Of a stretch of 64,000 bases of DNA, positions 32,272-40,063 are shown in pieces. Origin of the DNA: JAODBQ01 sp047602055. Its GTDB lineage: Bacteria; Actinomycetota; Acidimicrobiia; Acidimicrobiales; Ilumatobacteraceae. A model generated the notes under the pieces. It was not told the origin of the DNA. It made no database searches and was given only the letters and a program-made list of their open reading frames with translations. The first letter of the stretch is position 1; each line of letters opens with the position of its first letter. The DNA is taken from NCBI GenBank assembly GCA_047602055.1, contig JASGIG010000001.1, positions 372,001-436,000 of the forward strand, read 5' to 3'. The position numbers and the translations under genes are program-made.

Positions 32272-32760
32272 ATGCCGAGCTTTGACATCGTCTCCGAGGT
32301 CGATCGCCAAGAGGTCCGCAACGCTGTCGATCAGGCCCAGCGGGAGATCAACACCCGCTTCGACTTCAAGAACACGAGCTCGTCCATCGAGCTCAACGAC
32401 CTGGTCCTCACGCTGCGCACCGTCAGCGAGGACCGCCTCGCCGCCTTGCGCGTCGTGGTCGAGGAGAAGCTGGTCAAGCGTGGCGTGTCGCTGAAGGGCG
32501 TCGAGTACGGCAAGGTCGAGGAGGCCACGCAGAACACGGTGCGCCAGGTGATGACGATCCACGTCGGCATCTCCGGCGACAAGGCCCGCCAGATCAACAA
32601 GCTGATCAAGGAGAAGGCACCCAAGGGCGTCAACAGCCAGACCCAGGGGGACGCCGTGCGGGTGAGCGGCAAGAAGCGCGACGACCTGCAAGCGGTCATC
32701 GCCCTGCTGAAGGGCGCCGACCTGGAGATCCCCCTGCAGTTCCAGAACATGCGAGACTGA
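32272..32760 (+). CDS. YajQ family nucleotide-binding protein
   Basis: Product is 162 aa, the usual length: MPSFDIVSEVDRQEVRNAVD, INTRFDFKNTSSSIEL, VRQVMTIHVGISGDKARQIN and KLIKEKAPKGVNSQTQGDAV. All conserved blocks of YajQ/DUF520 are present. Homologues bind cyclic di-GMP or nucleic acids and have been tied to regulation and virulence in other bacteria; no such role is shown here. An iron-box-like site lies directly after it. The 163 bases upstream hold nothing recognisable. Confidence 0.93.
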   Translation: MPSFDIVSEVDRQEVRNAVDQAQREINTRFDFKNTSSSIELNDLVLTLRTVSEDRLAALRVVVEEKLVKRGVSLKGVEYGKVEEATQNTVRQVMTIHVGISGDKARQINKLIKEKAPKGVNSQTQGDAVRVSGKKRDDLQAVIALLKGADLEIPLQFQNMRD

Positions 32761-32769
32761 CCGATCTTA

Positions 32770-32808
32770 GTTAGGTTTACTTGATAAGAGGCTGCGACAT
32801 GACCTAAC
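32770..32808 (+). promoter_or_regulatory. Iron-box-like inverted repeat upstream of the PepSY gene
   Basis: GTTAGGT at 32770-32776 and ACCTAAC at 32802-32808 form a perfect 7-bp inverted repeat in an AT-rich leader. TTAGGT half-sites are the core of DtxR/IdeR boxes (TTAGGTTAGSCTAACCTAA), but the wide 25-base spacing is atypical, so this could be two separate half-sites. Confidence 0.4.
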
Positions 32809-32818
32809 TTCGCCCGCC

Positions 32819-34048
32819 GTGCTCCCGAGTGCTGCGACCATCGTCGACGAGGCCGAGCAGATCGCGCCTCGGCCGAACGCGCCGACGCGGCGCCGCGGGC
32901 GCCAGCAGGCGATCCGCCTGCACCGATGGACCGGGTGGTTCCTCCTCGCCTGGGTCGTGTTCGAGTCGCTCACCGGCGCCTACCTCGTGGTGGGCAACGA
33001 CATCGACCGGTGGATCCATCACGACCGGTGGGTCACCACCTCGGGCGCCGATGTCGGCCCGGTGGCCGTCGTCGGCGCGGCGCAAGCGTCCGCGACGGCG
33101 GCCGGCATGGCCGACCCTCGTGCCCGTCAGATCGGCTTCCCCCACTCGGTGAACGGCGTCTACTACGTCGACCTGCAGGACGCCGACGGCTCCGACCGCG
33201 TCGCCTACGTCGACCCGGGAACGGGCAAGGTCAACGCCCTGATCGAGCCGACGGGCGGCGCCTATGCCCTCGTGTTGCGGCTGCACGCCGACTTCAACCG
33301 CACGGAGATCCTCGGGATCCGCACAACCACGATCGTCGGCTTCCTCGCCCTGCTGTGGCTGCTCAACCTGATCCTCGGCTTCCGCGCCTCGCGCGCCCAC
33401 CGCCGAACGCTGCGCCAGGCGACCCGCATCCGACGTGGACGCGGGCCGTTCACGTTCAACCTCGACCTCCACAAGGTGGCCGGCCTGGCGACGATCGTCC
33501 CGCTCGCCGTGCTGGTGATCACCGGTCTGACGTTCGAGTTCCCTCGTCAGACGTCGGTGGTCCTGGACGCCGTCACGCCTGGCCACCTCGAGGCGAACGC
33601 GTCACGCATCCCGTTCTCCACGCCGACCGCCGGGGCCATGCGCGCCTCGCTGGACGAGGTGATTGCCGGCATCGACGCCAGCGGGCTCGGGCAGGTGCAG
33701 TCGATCACCATCCCGCTCGGCAACCCCACGGGCATGTTCGTCGTCGCCGTCGACGGCGGCGGCTACTCGCCCAACCGCGGCGTTTTCTCGACGAACGGGC
33801 GCTCGCTCGACGTCTACGTCGACCAGTACAGCACCGCGGTCGTCAAGGTCACCGACCCCGTGGCCCGCTCCGTCGGCCAGCAGATCGACGAACAGTGGTT
33901 CTCCGGCGTCCACTTCGGACAGTTCGGCTCGTGGATCTCCCGGACGATCTGGGTGATCGCCGGGCTGGCCACGGTCGTCCTCGGCGTCACCGCGGCGCGG
34001 ATGCGCCTCGTCAAGTGGTCCAAGCGCCGCAAGCGTGCCGCCACCTGA
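32819..34048 (+). CDS. PepSY-associated TM (iron-regulated) membrane protein
   Basis: Product is 409 aa from GTG 32819. Starts with IRLHRWTGWFLLAWVVFESL (first membrane helix with the H-x-x-x-G pattern), then a PepSY-like extracellular region (VAYVDPGTGKVNALIEPTGG), a second helix (TTTIVGFLALLWLLNLILG), LDLHKVAGLATIVPLAVLVI (third helix with a His), a second extracellular domain and SRTIWVIAGLATVVLGVTAA (fourth). This PepSY_TM architecture is frequent beside siderophore or heme uptake genes and is thought to handle iron reduction or heme; specific role unproven. The TTAGGT sites upstream support iron control. Confidence 0.85.
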   Translation: MLPSAATIVDEAEQIAPRPNAPTRRRGRQQAIRLHRWTGWFLLAWVVFESLTGAYLVVGNDIDRWIHHDRWVTTSGADVGPVAVVGAAQASATAAGMADPRARQIGFPHSVNGVYYVDLQDADGSDRVAYVDPGTGKVNALIEPTGGAYALVLRLHADFNRTEILGIRTTTIVGFLALLWLLNLILGFRASRAHRRTLRQATRIRRGRGPFTFNLDLHKVAGLATIVPLAVLVITGLTFEFPRQTSVVLDAVTPGHLEANASRIPFSTPTAGAMRASLDEVIAGIDASGLGQVQSITIPLGNPTGMFVVAVDGGGYSPNRGVFSTNGRSLDVYVDQYSTAVVKVTDPVARSVGQQIDEQWFSGVHFGQFGSWISRTIWVIAGLATVVLGVTAARMRLVKWSKRRKRAAT

Positions 34049-34093
34049 TCTCTCTCTCCCCCCCCACACACACACACAACCAGAGGAGTCCCC

Positions 34094-34693
34094 GTGTCCC
34101 ACATCCGATCCATCGCCGCGACGCTCGCCGTGTCCGCTACCGCCGTCTCGCTGGCCGCGTGCGGCAGCTCGAAGGAGTCGGCAGCGACGGCAGCACCGAC
34201 CACGACGACCGCGGCGGCACCCACGACGGTGGCCGCGCCGACGACGGCGGTGGCTACCACCGCAGAGACCGCCACGGCGACCGTGGCGGTGACGACGACC
34301 ACCGCGGCTGCGGCGGCCACGACGACCACTGGGGCCGGCGCCTCGACCGGCGACGCCACGGCCGCCGACCTGCTGCCCAGCCTCGACGCGGTCGTCGACA
34401 CCGCCACGCCCGCGGCCGACGTGGCCGCCGGGATCGTCGACGGCGCCGACCTCGCTCCGACCGTGGAGCAGCTCGACACCGTGATCGCCGACTTCACGAT
34501 CACGTTCGAGGTCGTCGACCCGGTGACCTCCGGCGACACCGCACAGGCGAGCGTGAGGATCCTGTCGAACGGTCAGGCGTTCCCCGACCTGTACCCGTCG
34601 TTCTGGCAGCGCGCCGGCGGCGAGTGGAAGCTCACCCGCGCCGGCTTCTGCACCCTCATCACGGCCGGCGGCCTGGCCTGCCCGGACGTGTAG
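34094..34693 (+). CDS. Lipoprotein with Ala/Thr-rich stalk
   Basis: Product is 199 aa from GTG 34094. Signal ends SLAAC with Cys23, a good lipobox. A ~60-residue Ala/Thr/Val stalk follows, then a ~110-residue domain: TVIADFTITFEVVDPVTSGD, VRILSNGQAFPDLYPSFWQR and AGGEWKLTRAGFCTLITAGG. Its C-terminal part resembles other small secreted domains in this genome (for example that at 2962-3600), ending in a W-K pattern with two cysteines. Function unknown. It follows the PepSY gene by 45 bases and may be cotranscribed. Confidence 0.7.
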   Translation: MSHIRSIAATLAVSATAVSLAACGSSKESAATAAPTTTTAAAPTTVAAPTTAVATTAETATATVAVTTTTAAAAATTTTGAGASTGDATAADLLPSLDAVVDTATPAADVAAGIVDGADLAPTVEQLDTVIADFTITFEVVDPVTSGDTAQASVRILSNGQAFPDLYPSFWQRAGGEWKLTRAGFCTLITAGGLACPDV

Positions 34694-34711
34694 TCAGCTG
34701 CGATCCGAGGA

Positions 34712-34791
34712 GCGGCGAACACCGAAGCGCAGCGGCGGCGGCGAGCACGGCAGTGCAGGGAGCCGCTTCGCTGCGACGCGAGCACGAACAT
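34712..34791 (-). repeat. 3'-UTR repeat A, copy 2
   Basis: On the minus strand it begins TTCGTGCTCGCGTCGCAGCG four bases after the acs stop and runs to CTGCGCTTCGGTGTTCGCCG. The hairpin GCAGC-GAA-GCGGC at 34762-34774 (one mismatch) is in the same place as in copies 1 and 3. Confidence 0.75.
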
Positions 34792-34792
34792 C

Positions 34793-36748
34793 TCAGTCCT
34801 CGGTGGGTGCCTCGGTGGCACGGCGCTGGAGCTCGTCGACGACGGTGGCGTCGGCGAGCGTGGTGGTGTCGCCGAGGTTGCGGCCCTCGGCGACGTCGCG
34901 CAGCAGGCGGCGCATGATCTTGCCGCTGCGAGTCTTGGGCAGGTCGGGCGTGAAGTAGATCGTCTTCGGCTTGGCGATCGCCCCGATCTCGTGGCTGACG
35001 TGGTCGCGCAGCACGGCGATGTCGACCTCCGACCCGCCGCGCAGCGTCACGTAGGCGATGATCGCCTGGCCGGTGGTGGTGTCGTTGGCGCCGACCACCG
35101 CGGCCTCGGCGACGGCCGGGTGTGACACCAGGGCGCTCTCCACCTCGGTGGTGGAGATGCGGTGGCCGCTGACGTTCATCACGTCGTCGACTCGGCCGAG
35201 CAGCCAGATGTAGCCGTCGTCGTCGAGCTTGGCGCCGTCACCGGCGAAGTAGCGGCCCTCGTAGCGGTTCCAGTACGTCTCCCGGTAGCGCTCGGGATCG
35301 CCCCAGATGCCGCGCAGCATCCCCGGCCACGGCTGGGTGAGTGTCAGGTAGCCGCCGTTGCCACGCCCGACCGGATCGCCGGCGTCGTCGACCACCTCGG
35401 CACCGATGCCCGGCAGCGGGAACGTCGCCGAGCCGGGCTTGGTGGTGGTCGCCCCAGGCAGCGGGCTGATCATGATCCCGCCGGTCTCGGTCTGCCACCA
35501 CGTGTCGACGATCGGGCAGCGCCCGCCGCCGATGTGCTCGGAGTACCACATCCAGGCCTCGGGGTTGATCGGCTCGCCGACCGAGCCGAGCACCTGCAAC
35601 GACGACAGGTCGTGCTTGGCCGGCTCCTGCGTCCCCCACTTCATGTAGGTGCGGATGGCGGTGGGCGCCGTGTAGAACTTCGTGACCTTGTACTTCTCGA
35701 CGATCTCCCAGATCCGGTCGTTGCCCGGGAAGTTCGGCACGCCCTCGTAGATCACGCTCGTCGCCCCGTTGGCCAGCGGCCCGTAGACGATGTAGCTGTG
35801 CCCGGTGACCCAACCGATGTCGGCGGTGCACCAGTACACGTCGGTGTCGGGGTGCAGGTCGAAGACGTACTTGTGGGTGAACGCGCACTGGGTGAGGTAG
35901 CCACCCGAGGTGTGCATGATCCCCTTCGGCTTGCCCGTCGTGCCTGACGTGTACAGCAGGAACAGCAGTTGCTCGCTGTCCATCGGCTCCGCCGGGCACA
36001 CCGGATCGGCCGACGCGATCAGATCGTGGTACCACACGTCGCGACCCTTGACCATCTCCACGTCGTTGCCGCCGCGGCGCACGACGACCACCTGCTCGAT
36101 GCTCGGCGTGTCGCGCAGCGACTCGTCGGCCGCCGGCTTGAGCGGGAACACCTCGCCACGGCGGTAGCCGCCGTCGGCCGTGATCAGCACCTTGGCCTCG
36201 GCGTCGTTGATCCGGTCGGTGAGGCTCTGCGACGAGAACCCGCCGAACACCACCGAGTGCGGTGCACCGATGCGCACGCACACGAGCATCGCCACGACCG
36301 CCTCGGGGATCATCGGCATGTAGATGTTGACCCGGTCGCCCTTGACGACGCCGAGGCCCTTCAACACGTTGGAGAAGCGCTGCACCTCGTCGAGCAGCTC
36401 GGCATAGGTGATCGTGCGGCTGTCGCCCGGCTCGCCCTCCCAGAAGTAGGCGACCTTGTCGCCCTTGCCGCCGGCGACGTGACGGTCGAGGCAGTTCTCG
36501 GTGACGTTCAACTGACCGCCGACGAACCACTTCGAGAACGGCAGCTCCCACTCGCAGATCGTCGACCACTCCGTCCGCCACGTCAGCAACTGCGCAGCCT
36601 GCTCGGCCCAGAAGCCCTGATAGTCCTCGTTGCCGTCCTCGTACATGCCGGTGCCGGTCACCAGCGCCTGCCGCTTGAACGCCTCCGACGGCGCAAACCG
36701 CCGCTGCTCCCACTGCAACGCGTCGATGGCATGTGTCTGCTCGGTCAT
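34793..36748 (-). CDS. acs: Acetyl-CoA synthetase
   Basis: Product is 651 aa, the family's usual length. The AMP-binding signature LLYTSGTTGKPKG, the aromatic TDIGWVTGHSYIVYGPLANG, the acetate-pocket region VDTWWQTETGGIMISPLPGA and the hinge GRVDDVMNVSGHRISTTEVE are intact. The C-terminal KTRSGKIMRR carries the lysine acetylated by Pat enzymes in other bacteria. Activates acetate to acetyl-CoA via acetyl-AMP. Single-gene unit; repeat A copy 2 follows its stop. Confidence 0.96.
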   Translation of the reverse strand: MTEQTHAIDALQWEQRRFAPSEAFKRQALVTGTGMYEDGNEDYQGFWAEQAAQLLTWRTEWSTICEWELPFSKWFVGGQLNVTENCLDRHVAGGKGDKVAYFWEGEPGDSRTITYAELLDEVQRFSNVLKGLGVVKGDRVNIYMPMIPEAVVAMLVCVRIGAPHSVVFGGFSSQSLTDRINDAEAKVLITADGGYRRGEVFPLKPAADESLRDTPSIEQVVVVRRGGNDVEMVKGRDVWYHDLIASADPVCPAEPMDSEQLLFLLYTSGTTGKPKGIMHTSGGYLTQCAFTHKYVFDLHPDTDVYWCTADIGWVTGHSYIVYGPLANGATSVIYEGVPNFPGNDRIWEIVEKYKVTKFYTAPTAIRTYMKWGTQEPAKHDLSSLQVLGSVGEPINPEAWMWYSEHIGGGRCPIVDTWWQTETGGIMISPLPGATTTKPGSATFPLPGIGAEVVDDAGDPVGRGNGGYLTLTQPWPGMLRGIWGDPERYRETYWNRYEGRYFAGDGAKLDDDGYIWLLGRVDDVMNVSGHRISTTEVESALVSHPAVAEAAVVGANDTTTGQAIIAYVTLRGGSEVDIAVLRDHVSHEIGAIAKPKTIYFTPDLPKTRSGKIMRRLLRDVAEGRNLGDTTTLADATVVDELQRRATEAPTED

Positions 36749-36807
36749 GACGAACCCCCTCTGACCGTCGAACCTAGTCCGGGGTGCTCACCACCGATCC
36801 AACGTGC

Positions 36808-36887
36808 GGCGAGCGCCGAAGCGCAGCGGAGGCGGCGAGCACGGCAGGCGCAGGGAGGGGCTCTGCCCCGACCGGAGCACGAACATG
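36808..36887 (-). repeat. 3'-UTR repeat A, copy 3
   Basis: On the minus strand it begins TTCGTGCTCCGGTCGGGGCA five bases after the kup stop and runs to CTGCGCTTCGGCGCTCGCCG. The hairpin is GGGGC-AGA-GCCCC (36857-36869), a full compensatory change from GCAGC/GCTGC in copy 1. It lies in the kup-acs gap. Confidence 0.78.
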
Positions 36888-36888
36888 A

Positions 36889-38808
36889 CTAGATCTCGAC
36901 GTGTGAGCCGACCTCGAAGACTCGTTCGGCGGGGAGGTTGAAGAACCGGCTGGCGCTGTCGGCGCCGCGGTTCAACAGCACGAACAGCTGCTCACGCAGC
37001 GGGTTCATCCCGGGCACCTTGCCGGCCAGAACGGTCTCCCGGCCGATGAAGTACGTGCAGTCGTCGGGGTCGAAGTTGAGGCCGCGGAACTGCACGTCGG
37101 CGAGCGCTGCGGGCACGTCGGGATCCTCCATGAACCCGAACTCAAGCACCACCTGGTGCACACCGGGCTCGATGCGCGTCACCGTGTAGCGCTTGCCGTC
37201 GATGCGCGGCACGTCGGCGGTGTGCACGGCGACCAGCAGCGTGTTGCGGTGGATGACCTTGTTGTGGCGCAGGTTGTTGACCAGCGCCGGCGGCGCCTTG
37301 CCGAGGTCCTTGAACATGAACACCGCCGTGCCGGGCACCTTGGTCACCGCGCCGGCCTCGTCGAGCACCTCGTCGATCGGCCGCTCGCCACGGTGGATCC
37401 GCTCGGCGACGAGCTGGCGGCCGCGCCGCCACGTCGCCATCTGGATCATCAGGCCGGCACCGACGAGGAGCGGGAACCAGCCACCGTCGGGGATCTTGAC
37501 GACGTTCGCCGAGAAGAACGCGAGGTCGACGATCATCAGCGGGGTGACGACGAGCAGCGTCTTCCACATCGCCCAGTTCCACTTCGTCCGGGCGACGACG
37601 GCGAACAGCAGCGTGGTGACGGCCATCGTGCAGGTGACGGCGATGCCGTAGGCCCCGGCCAGCGCGCTGGGGGTGCCGAAGGCGATCACCAGGCCGACCG
37701 AGCCGACCATCAGCGCCCAGTTGACGAGCGGCACGTACACCTGGCCGGCGTGCTCGCGCGACGTGTGGCGGATGGCGACGCGTGGCAGGTAGTCGAGCTG
37801 CACCGCCTGCACCGTCAACGAGAACGCACCGGAGATCAACGCCTGCGAAGCGATGACCGACGCCATCGTCGCCAGGATCACCAGCGGGATCAGGAGGAAG
37901 TGCGGGGCCATGTTGAAGAACGGGTTCTGGATGGCCTCCGGGTCGTGGCTGAGCAGCGCGGCCTGTCCGAAGTAGCACAGCACCAGGCACGGCAGGACCA
38001 GGCCGTACCACGACAGCTGGATCGGGCGACGGCCGAAGTGGCCCATGTCGGCATAGAGCGCCTCGCCACCGGTGACGACGAGGAAGATGCTGCCGAGGGC
38101 GAGGAACGCCTTGCCCGGCTGGTTCTCGAACAGGTGCACGGCGTAGATCGGGTTGACGGCGCGCACGACCGCCGGGACCTTGGCGATCTGGGTGACGCCG
38201 AGCACCCCGAGCGTCAGGAACCAGACGGTCATGATCGGGCCGAACACCCTGCCCACCGCGCCCGTGCCGCGACGTTGCACGACGAACAGCCCGATCAGGA
38301 TGACACAGGCGATCGGGACGACGACGTGGTCGAACGCCGACGTCGCCGTCTTCACGCCGTCGACGGCACTGAGCACGGAGATCGCCGGGGTGATCAGGCC
38401 GTCGCCGTAGAGCAGCGCCGTGCCGAACACGCCGAGGGTGATGATGAACGCGGCGAGCCCCTTGGCCTGGCCGCGCTTGGGGATGACCAGCGCCGTCAGG
38501 GCGAGGATGCCGCCCTCGCCGTGGTTGTCGGCGCGCATCACCAGCACCAGGTACTTGATCGAGATGATGATGATCAGCACCCAGAAGGCGATCGACGCCA
38601 TGCCCAGCGCGTTGTCCTCGGTGACGGGCAGGTGGTGGTGCTCGAACGACTCCTTGAACGCGTAGAGCGGGCTGGTGCCGATGTCGCCGTAGACGACGCC
38701 GAGCGCTCCGAGCGCCAGCGCGCCCATGCCGACCTTGACGCCATGGCCAGCGCCGTCGCCATGGCCGCCGCCTTCGTCGGTCGGGGTCGCCTCGAGGTCA
38801 GCGGTCAT
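36889..38808 (-). CDS. kup: Kup-family potassium uptake transporter
   Basis: Product is 639 aa. After a His/Gly-rich N-terminal tail comes the Kup hallmark YGDIGTSPLYAFKE, followed by about twelve membrane segments (LLYGDGLITPAISVL, GGEALYADMGHFGRRPIQLS, NPFFNMAP) and a ~150-residue cytoplasmic C-terminal domain (VAVHTADVPRIDGKRYTV). K+/H+ symporter of the inner membrane. The start overlaps the end of midA by 11 bases, so the two may be translated from one message. Confidence 0.95.
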   Translation of the reverse strand: MTADLEATPTDEGGGHGDGAGHGVKVGMGALALGALGVVYGDIGTSPLYAFKESFEHHHLPVTEDNALGMASIAFWVLIIIISIKYLVLVMRADNHGEGGILALTALVIPKRGQAKGLAAFIITLGVFGTALLYGDGLITPAISVLSAVDGVKTATSAFDHVVVPIACVILIGLFVVQRRGTGAVGRVFGPIMTVWFLTLGVLGVTQIAKVPAVVRAVNPIYAVHLFENQPGKAFLALGSIFLVVTGGEALYADMGHFGRRPIQLSWYGLVLPCLVLCYFGQAALLSHDPEAIQNPFFNMAPHFLLIPLVILATMASVIASQALISGAFSLTVQAVQLDYLPRVAIRHTSREHAGQVYVPLVNWALMVGSVGLVIAFGTPSALAGAYGIAVTCTMAVTTLLFAVVARTKWNWAMWKTLLVVTPLMIVDLAFFSANVVKIPDGGWFPLLVGAGLMIQMATWRRGRQLVAERIHRGERPIDEVLDEAGAVTKVPGTAVFMFKDLGKAPPALVNNLRHNKVIHRNTLLVAVHTADVPRIDGKRYTVTRIEPGVHQVVLEFGFMEDPDVPAALADVQFRGLNFDPDDCTYFIGRETVLAGKVPGMNPLREQLFVLLNRGADSASRFFNLPAERVFEVGSHVEI

Positions 38809-39847
38809 CGTGGCCAGACGGTACTTCCCATTCGACCGCGAGGAAGCCGCCGAGCCCGTCGGGGTCGGTGAGGGCCTCGGCCTCGCGGATCCGGCTGCGC
38901 ATCATCAGCGCCCGCAGCGACGGGGCGGCCGCCGCCTTCGCCCACTCGGCACGGCCCGCTTCGACGAGCTCGTCGATGCCGTGCAGCGCCAGGAACTGGT
39001 GCTGGGTGCGCACCGCGTCGGGCGGCGGGAGCTGGTCCAGGCAGACCTCGACGGTGACGTCCTGCGTCCCCGGATCGGCGAGGTAGTGCCCGCCGCGGTC
39101 GTGGCCGCGGAACGTGCGCAGCCACTCCCGCCACGGCCGCAGCGTCAGCTCGGCGGTGCGCGCCACGGCGTAGTCGACGGCCAGCACTCGACCGCGGTCG
39201 AGCGTGCCGAGCGCAGCACGGACCCACGCCGCGGCCTCGTCCTGGATCGGTGCCCGCGCCCCGTGCGACGCGCTCGCCGGTAGCCAGGCCGGCAGCGGAT
39301 CGAGCGGGGCGGCGAGCACCTCCCGCAGCGTGCCGTCGCCGCCGTCGGCGACATACGCCTCGCGCCAGCCGCCGTCGTGCACGGCAAGGCGGAACGGGAG
39401 GTTGTCGAGCAACTCGTTGGCGACGACGACGCCGGTGACGCCGGCCGGCAGCGACGTCAGGCCGGCCAGCGCCTCGACGTCGGCAGGGTGCTCGGCGCGC
39501 TGGGCGGCGCTGACCTCGACGGTGACGTAGCGCGGCGCGCACTCGGGCTCGGCGGCGAGGATCGCCCGGGCCAGTGTGCCCGGGCCGGCGCCGGCCTCGA
39601 CGATCGCGAAGTCGCCCGGCTCGCCGAGGCGGTGCCACCATCCGTCGATCGCCCGGGCCAGCACCGCGCCGAACAGCGGTCCGACCTCCGGCGAGGTCAG
39701 GAAGTGCCCGCCACGGCGCCCGGCGCGCCCCCCGGCGTTGTAGAACCCGTGCTCGCCGTAGAGCGCCAAGCGCACGTACTCGTCGAACCGCAGCAGCCCC
39801 CCGGCATCACCGATCGCCGCCCGCACCTCCTCGAGCGCGCCGCTCAC
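38798..39847 (-). CDS. midA: MidA/NDUFAF7-family SAM methyltransferase
   Basis: Product is 349 aa from GTG 39847. GGHFLTSPEVGPLFGAVLAR, IVEAGAGPGTLARAILAAEP (SAM motif I), VVVANELLDNLPFRLAV and GHDRGGHYLADPGTQDVTVE match the MidA family (PF02636 type). The mitochondrial homologue NDUFAF7 dimethylates an Arg in NDUFS2, the NuoD homologue, and is needed for complex I assembly. This gene follows the first nuo operon after a 216-base repeat cluster. The matching Arg, in a HRGYEK context, is Arg69 of NuoD here. A NuoD-modifying role is inference from homology and position. Confidence 0.88.
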   Translation of the reverse strand: MSGALEEVRAAIGDAGGLLRFDEYVRLALYGEHGFYNAGGRAGRRGGHFLTSPEVGPLFGAVLARAIDGWWHRLGEPGDFAIVEAGAGPGTLARAILAAEPECAPRYVTVEVSAAQRAEHPADVEALAGLTSLPAGVTGVVVANELLDNLPFRLAVHDGGWREAYVADGGDGTLREVLAAPLDPLPAWLPASASHGARAPIQDEAAAWVRAALGTLDRGRVLAVDYAVARTAELTLRPWREWLRTFRGHDRGGHYLADPGTQDVTVEVCLDQLPPPDAVRTQHQFLALHGIDELVEAGRAEWAKAAAAPSLRALMMRSRIREAEALTDPDGLGGFLAVEWEVPSGHDDR

Positions 39848-39862
39848 CGCCGGCCGCCAAGC

Positions 39863-40053
39863 TTTGTGTCAGCCCAGAGACGGGCACGTCGATCTGTGCG
39901 CTGGCACAAACCGCGCACGTTCGCCGCCCCTGCGCTTGCGTCAGCACACAAAGCCACACGTCGGTTCGTGGCCTGACACAAACCGCACATGCCGGCTGCT
40001 GCTCCCAGGGTTTGTGTCAGTGCACGAACGGACACGTCGGTTCGTGCGCTGAC
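39863..40053. repeat. Palindromic repeat D, three tandem copies
   Basis: Copies at 39863-39911, 39936-39983 and 40011-40053 follow the scheme TTTGTGTCAG, GCACGAAC arm, ACACGTC centre, GTTCGTGC arm, CTGACACAAAC. In copy 3 GTCAGTGCACGAAC pairs with GTTCGTGCGCTGAC at 13 of 14 positions. The array fills the gap between nuoN (stop 40064) and midA. A fourth copy is at 11391-11445. The stems could serve as bidirectional terminators, or bind a protein; no T-run is present. Confidence 0.8.
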
Positions 40054-40063
40054 GGAGATCCGG

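Noticed and set aside
32770..32808. A complete DtxR/IdeR box
   Set aside because: The best 19-base alignment matches only about 11 positions; only the half-sites are convincing, so it is listed with low confidence as iron-box-like.
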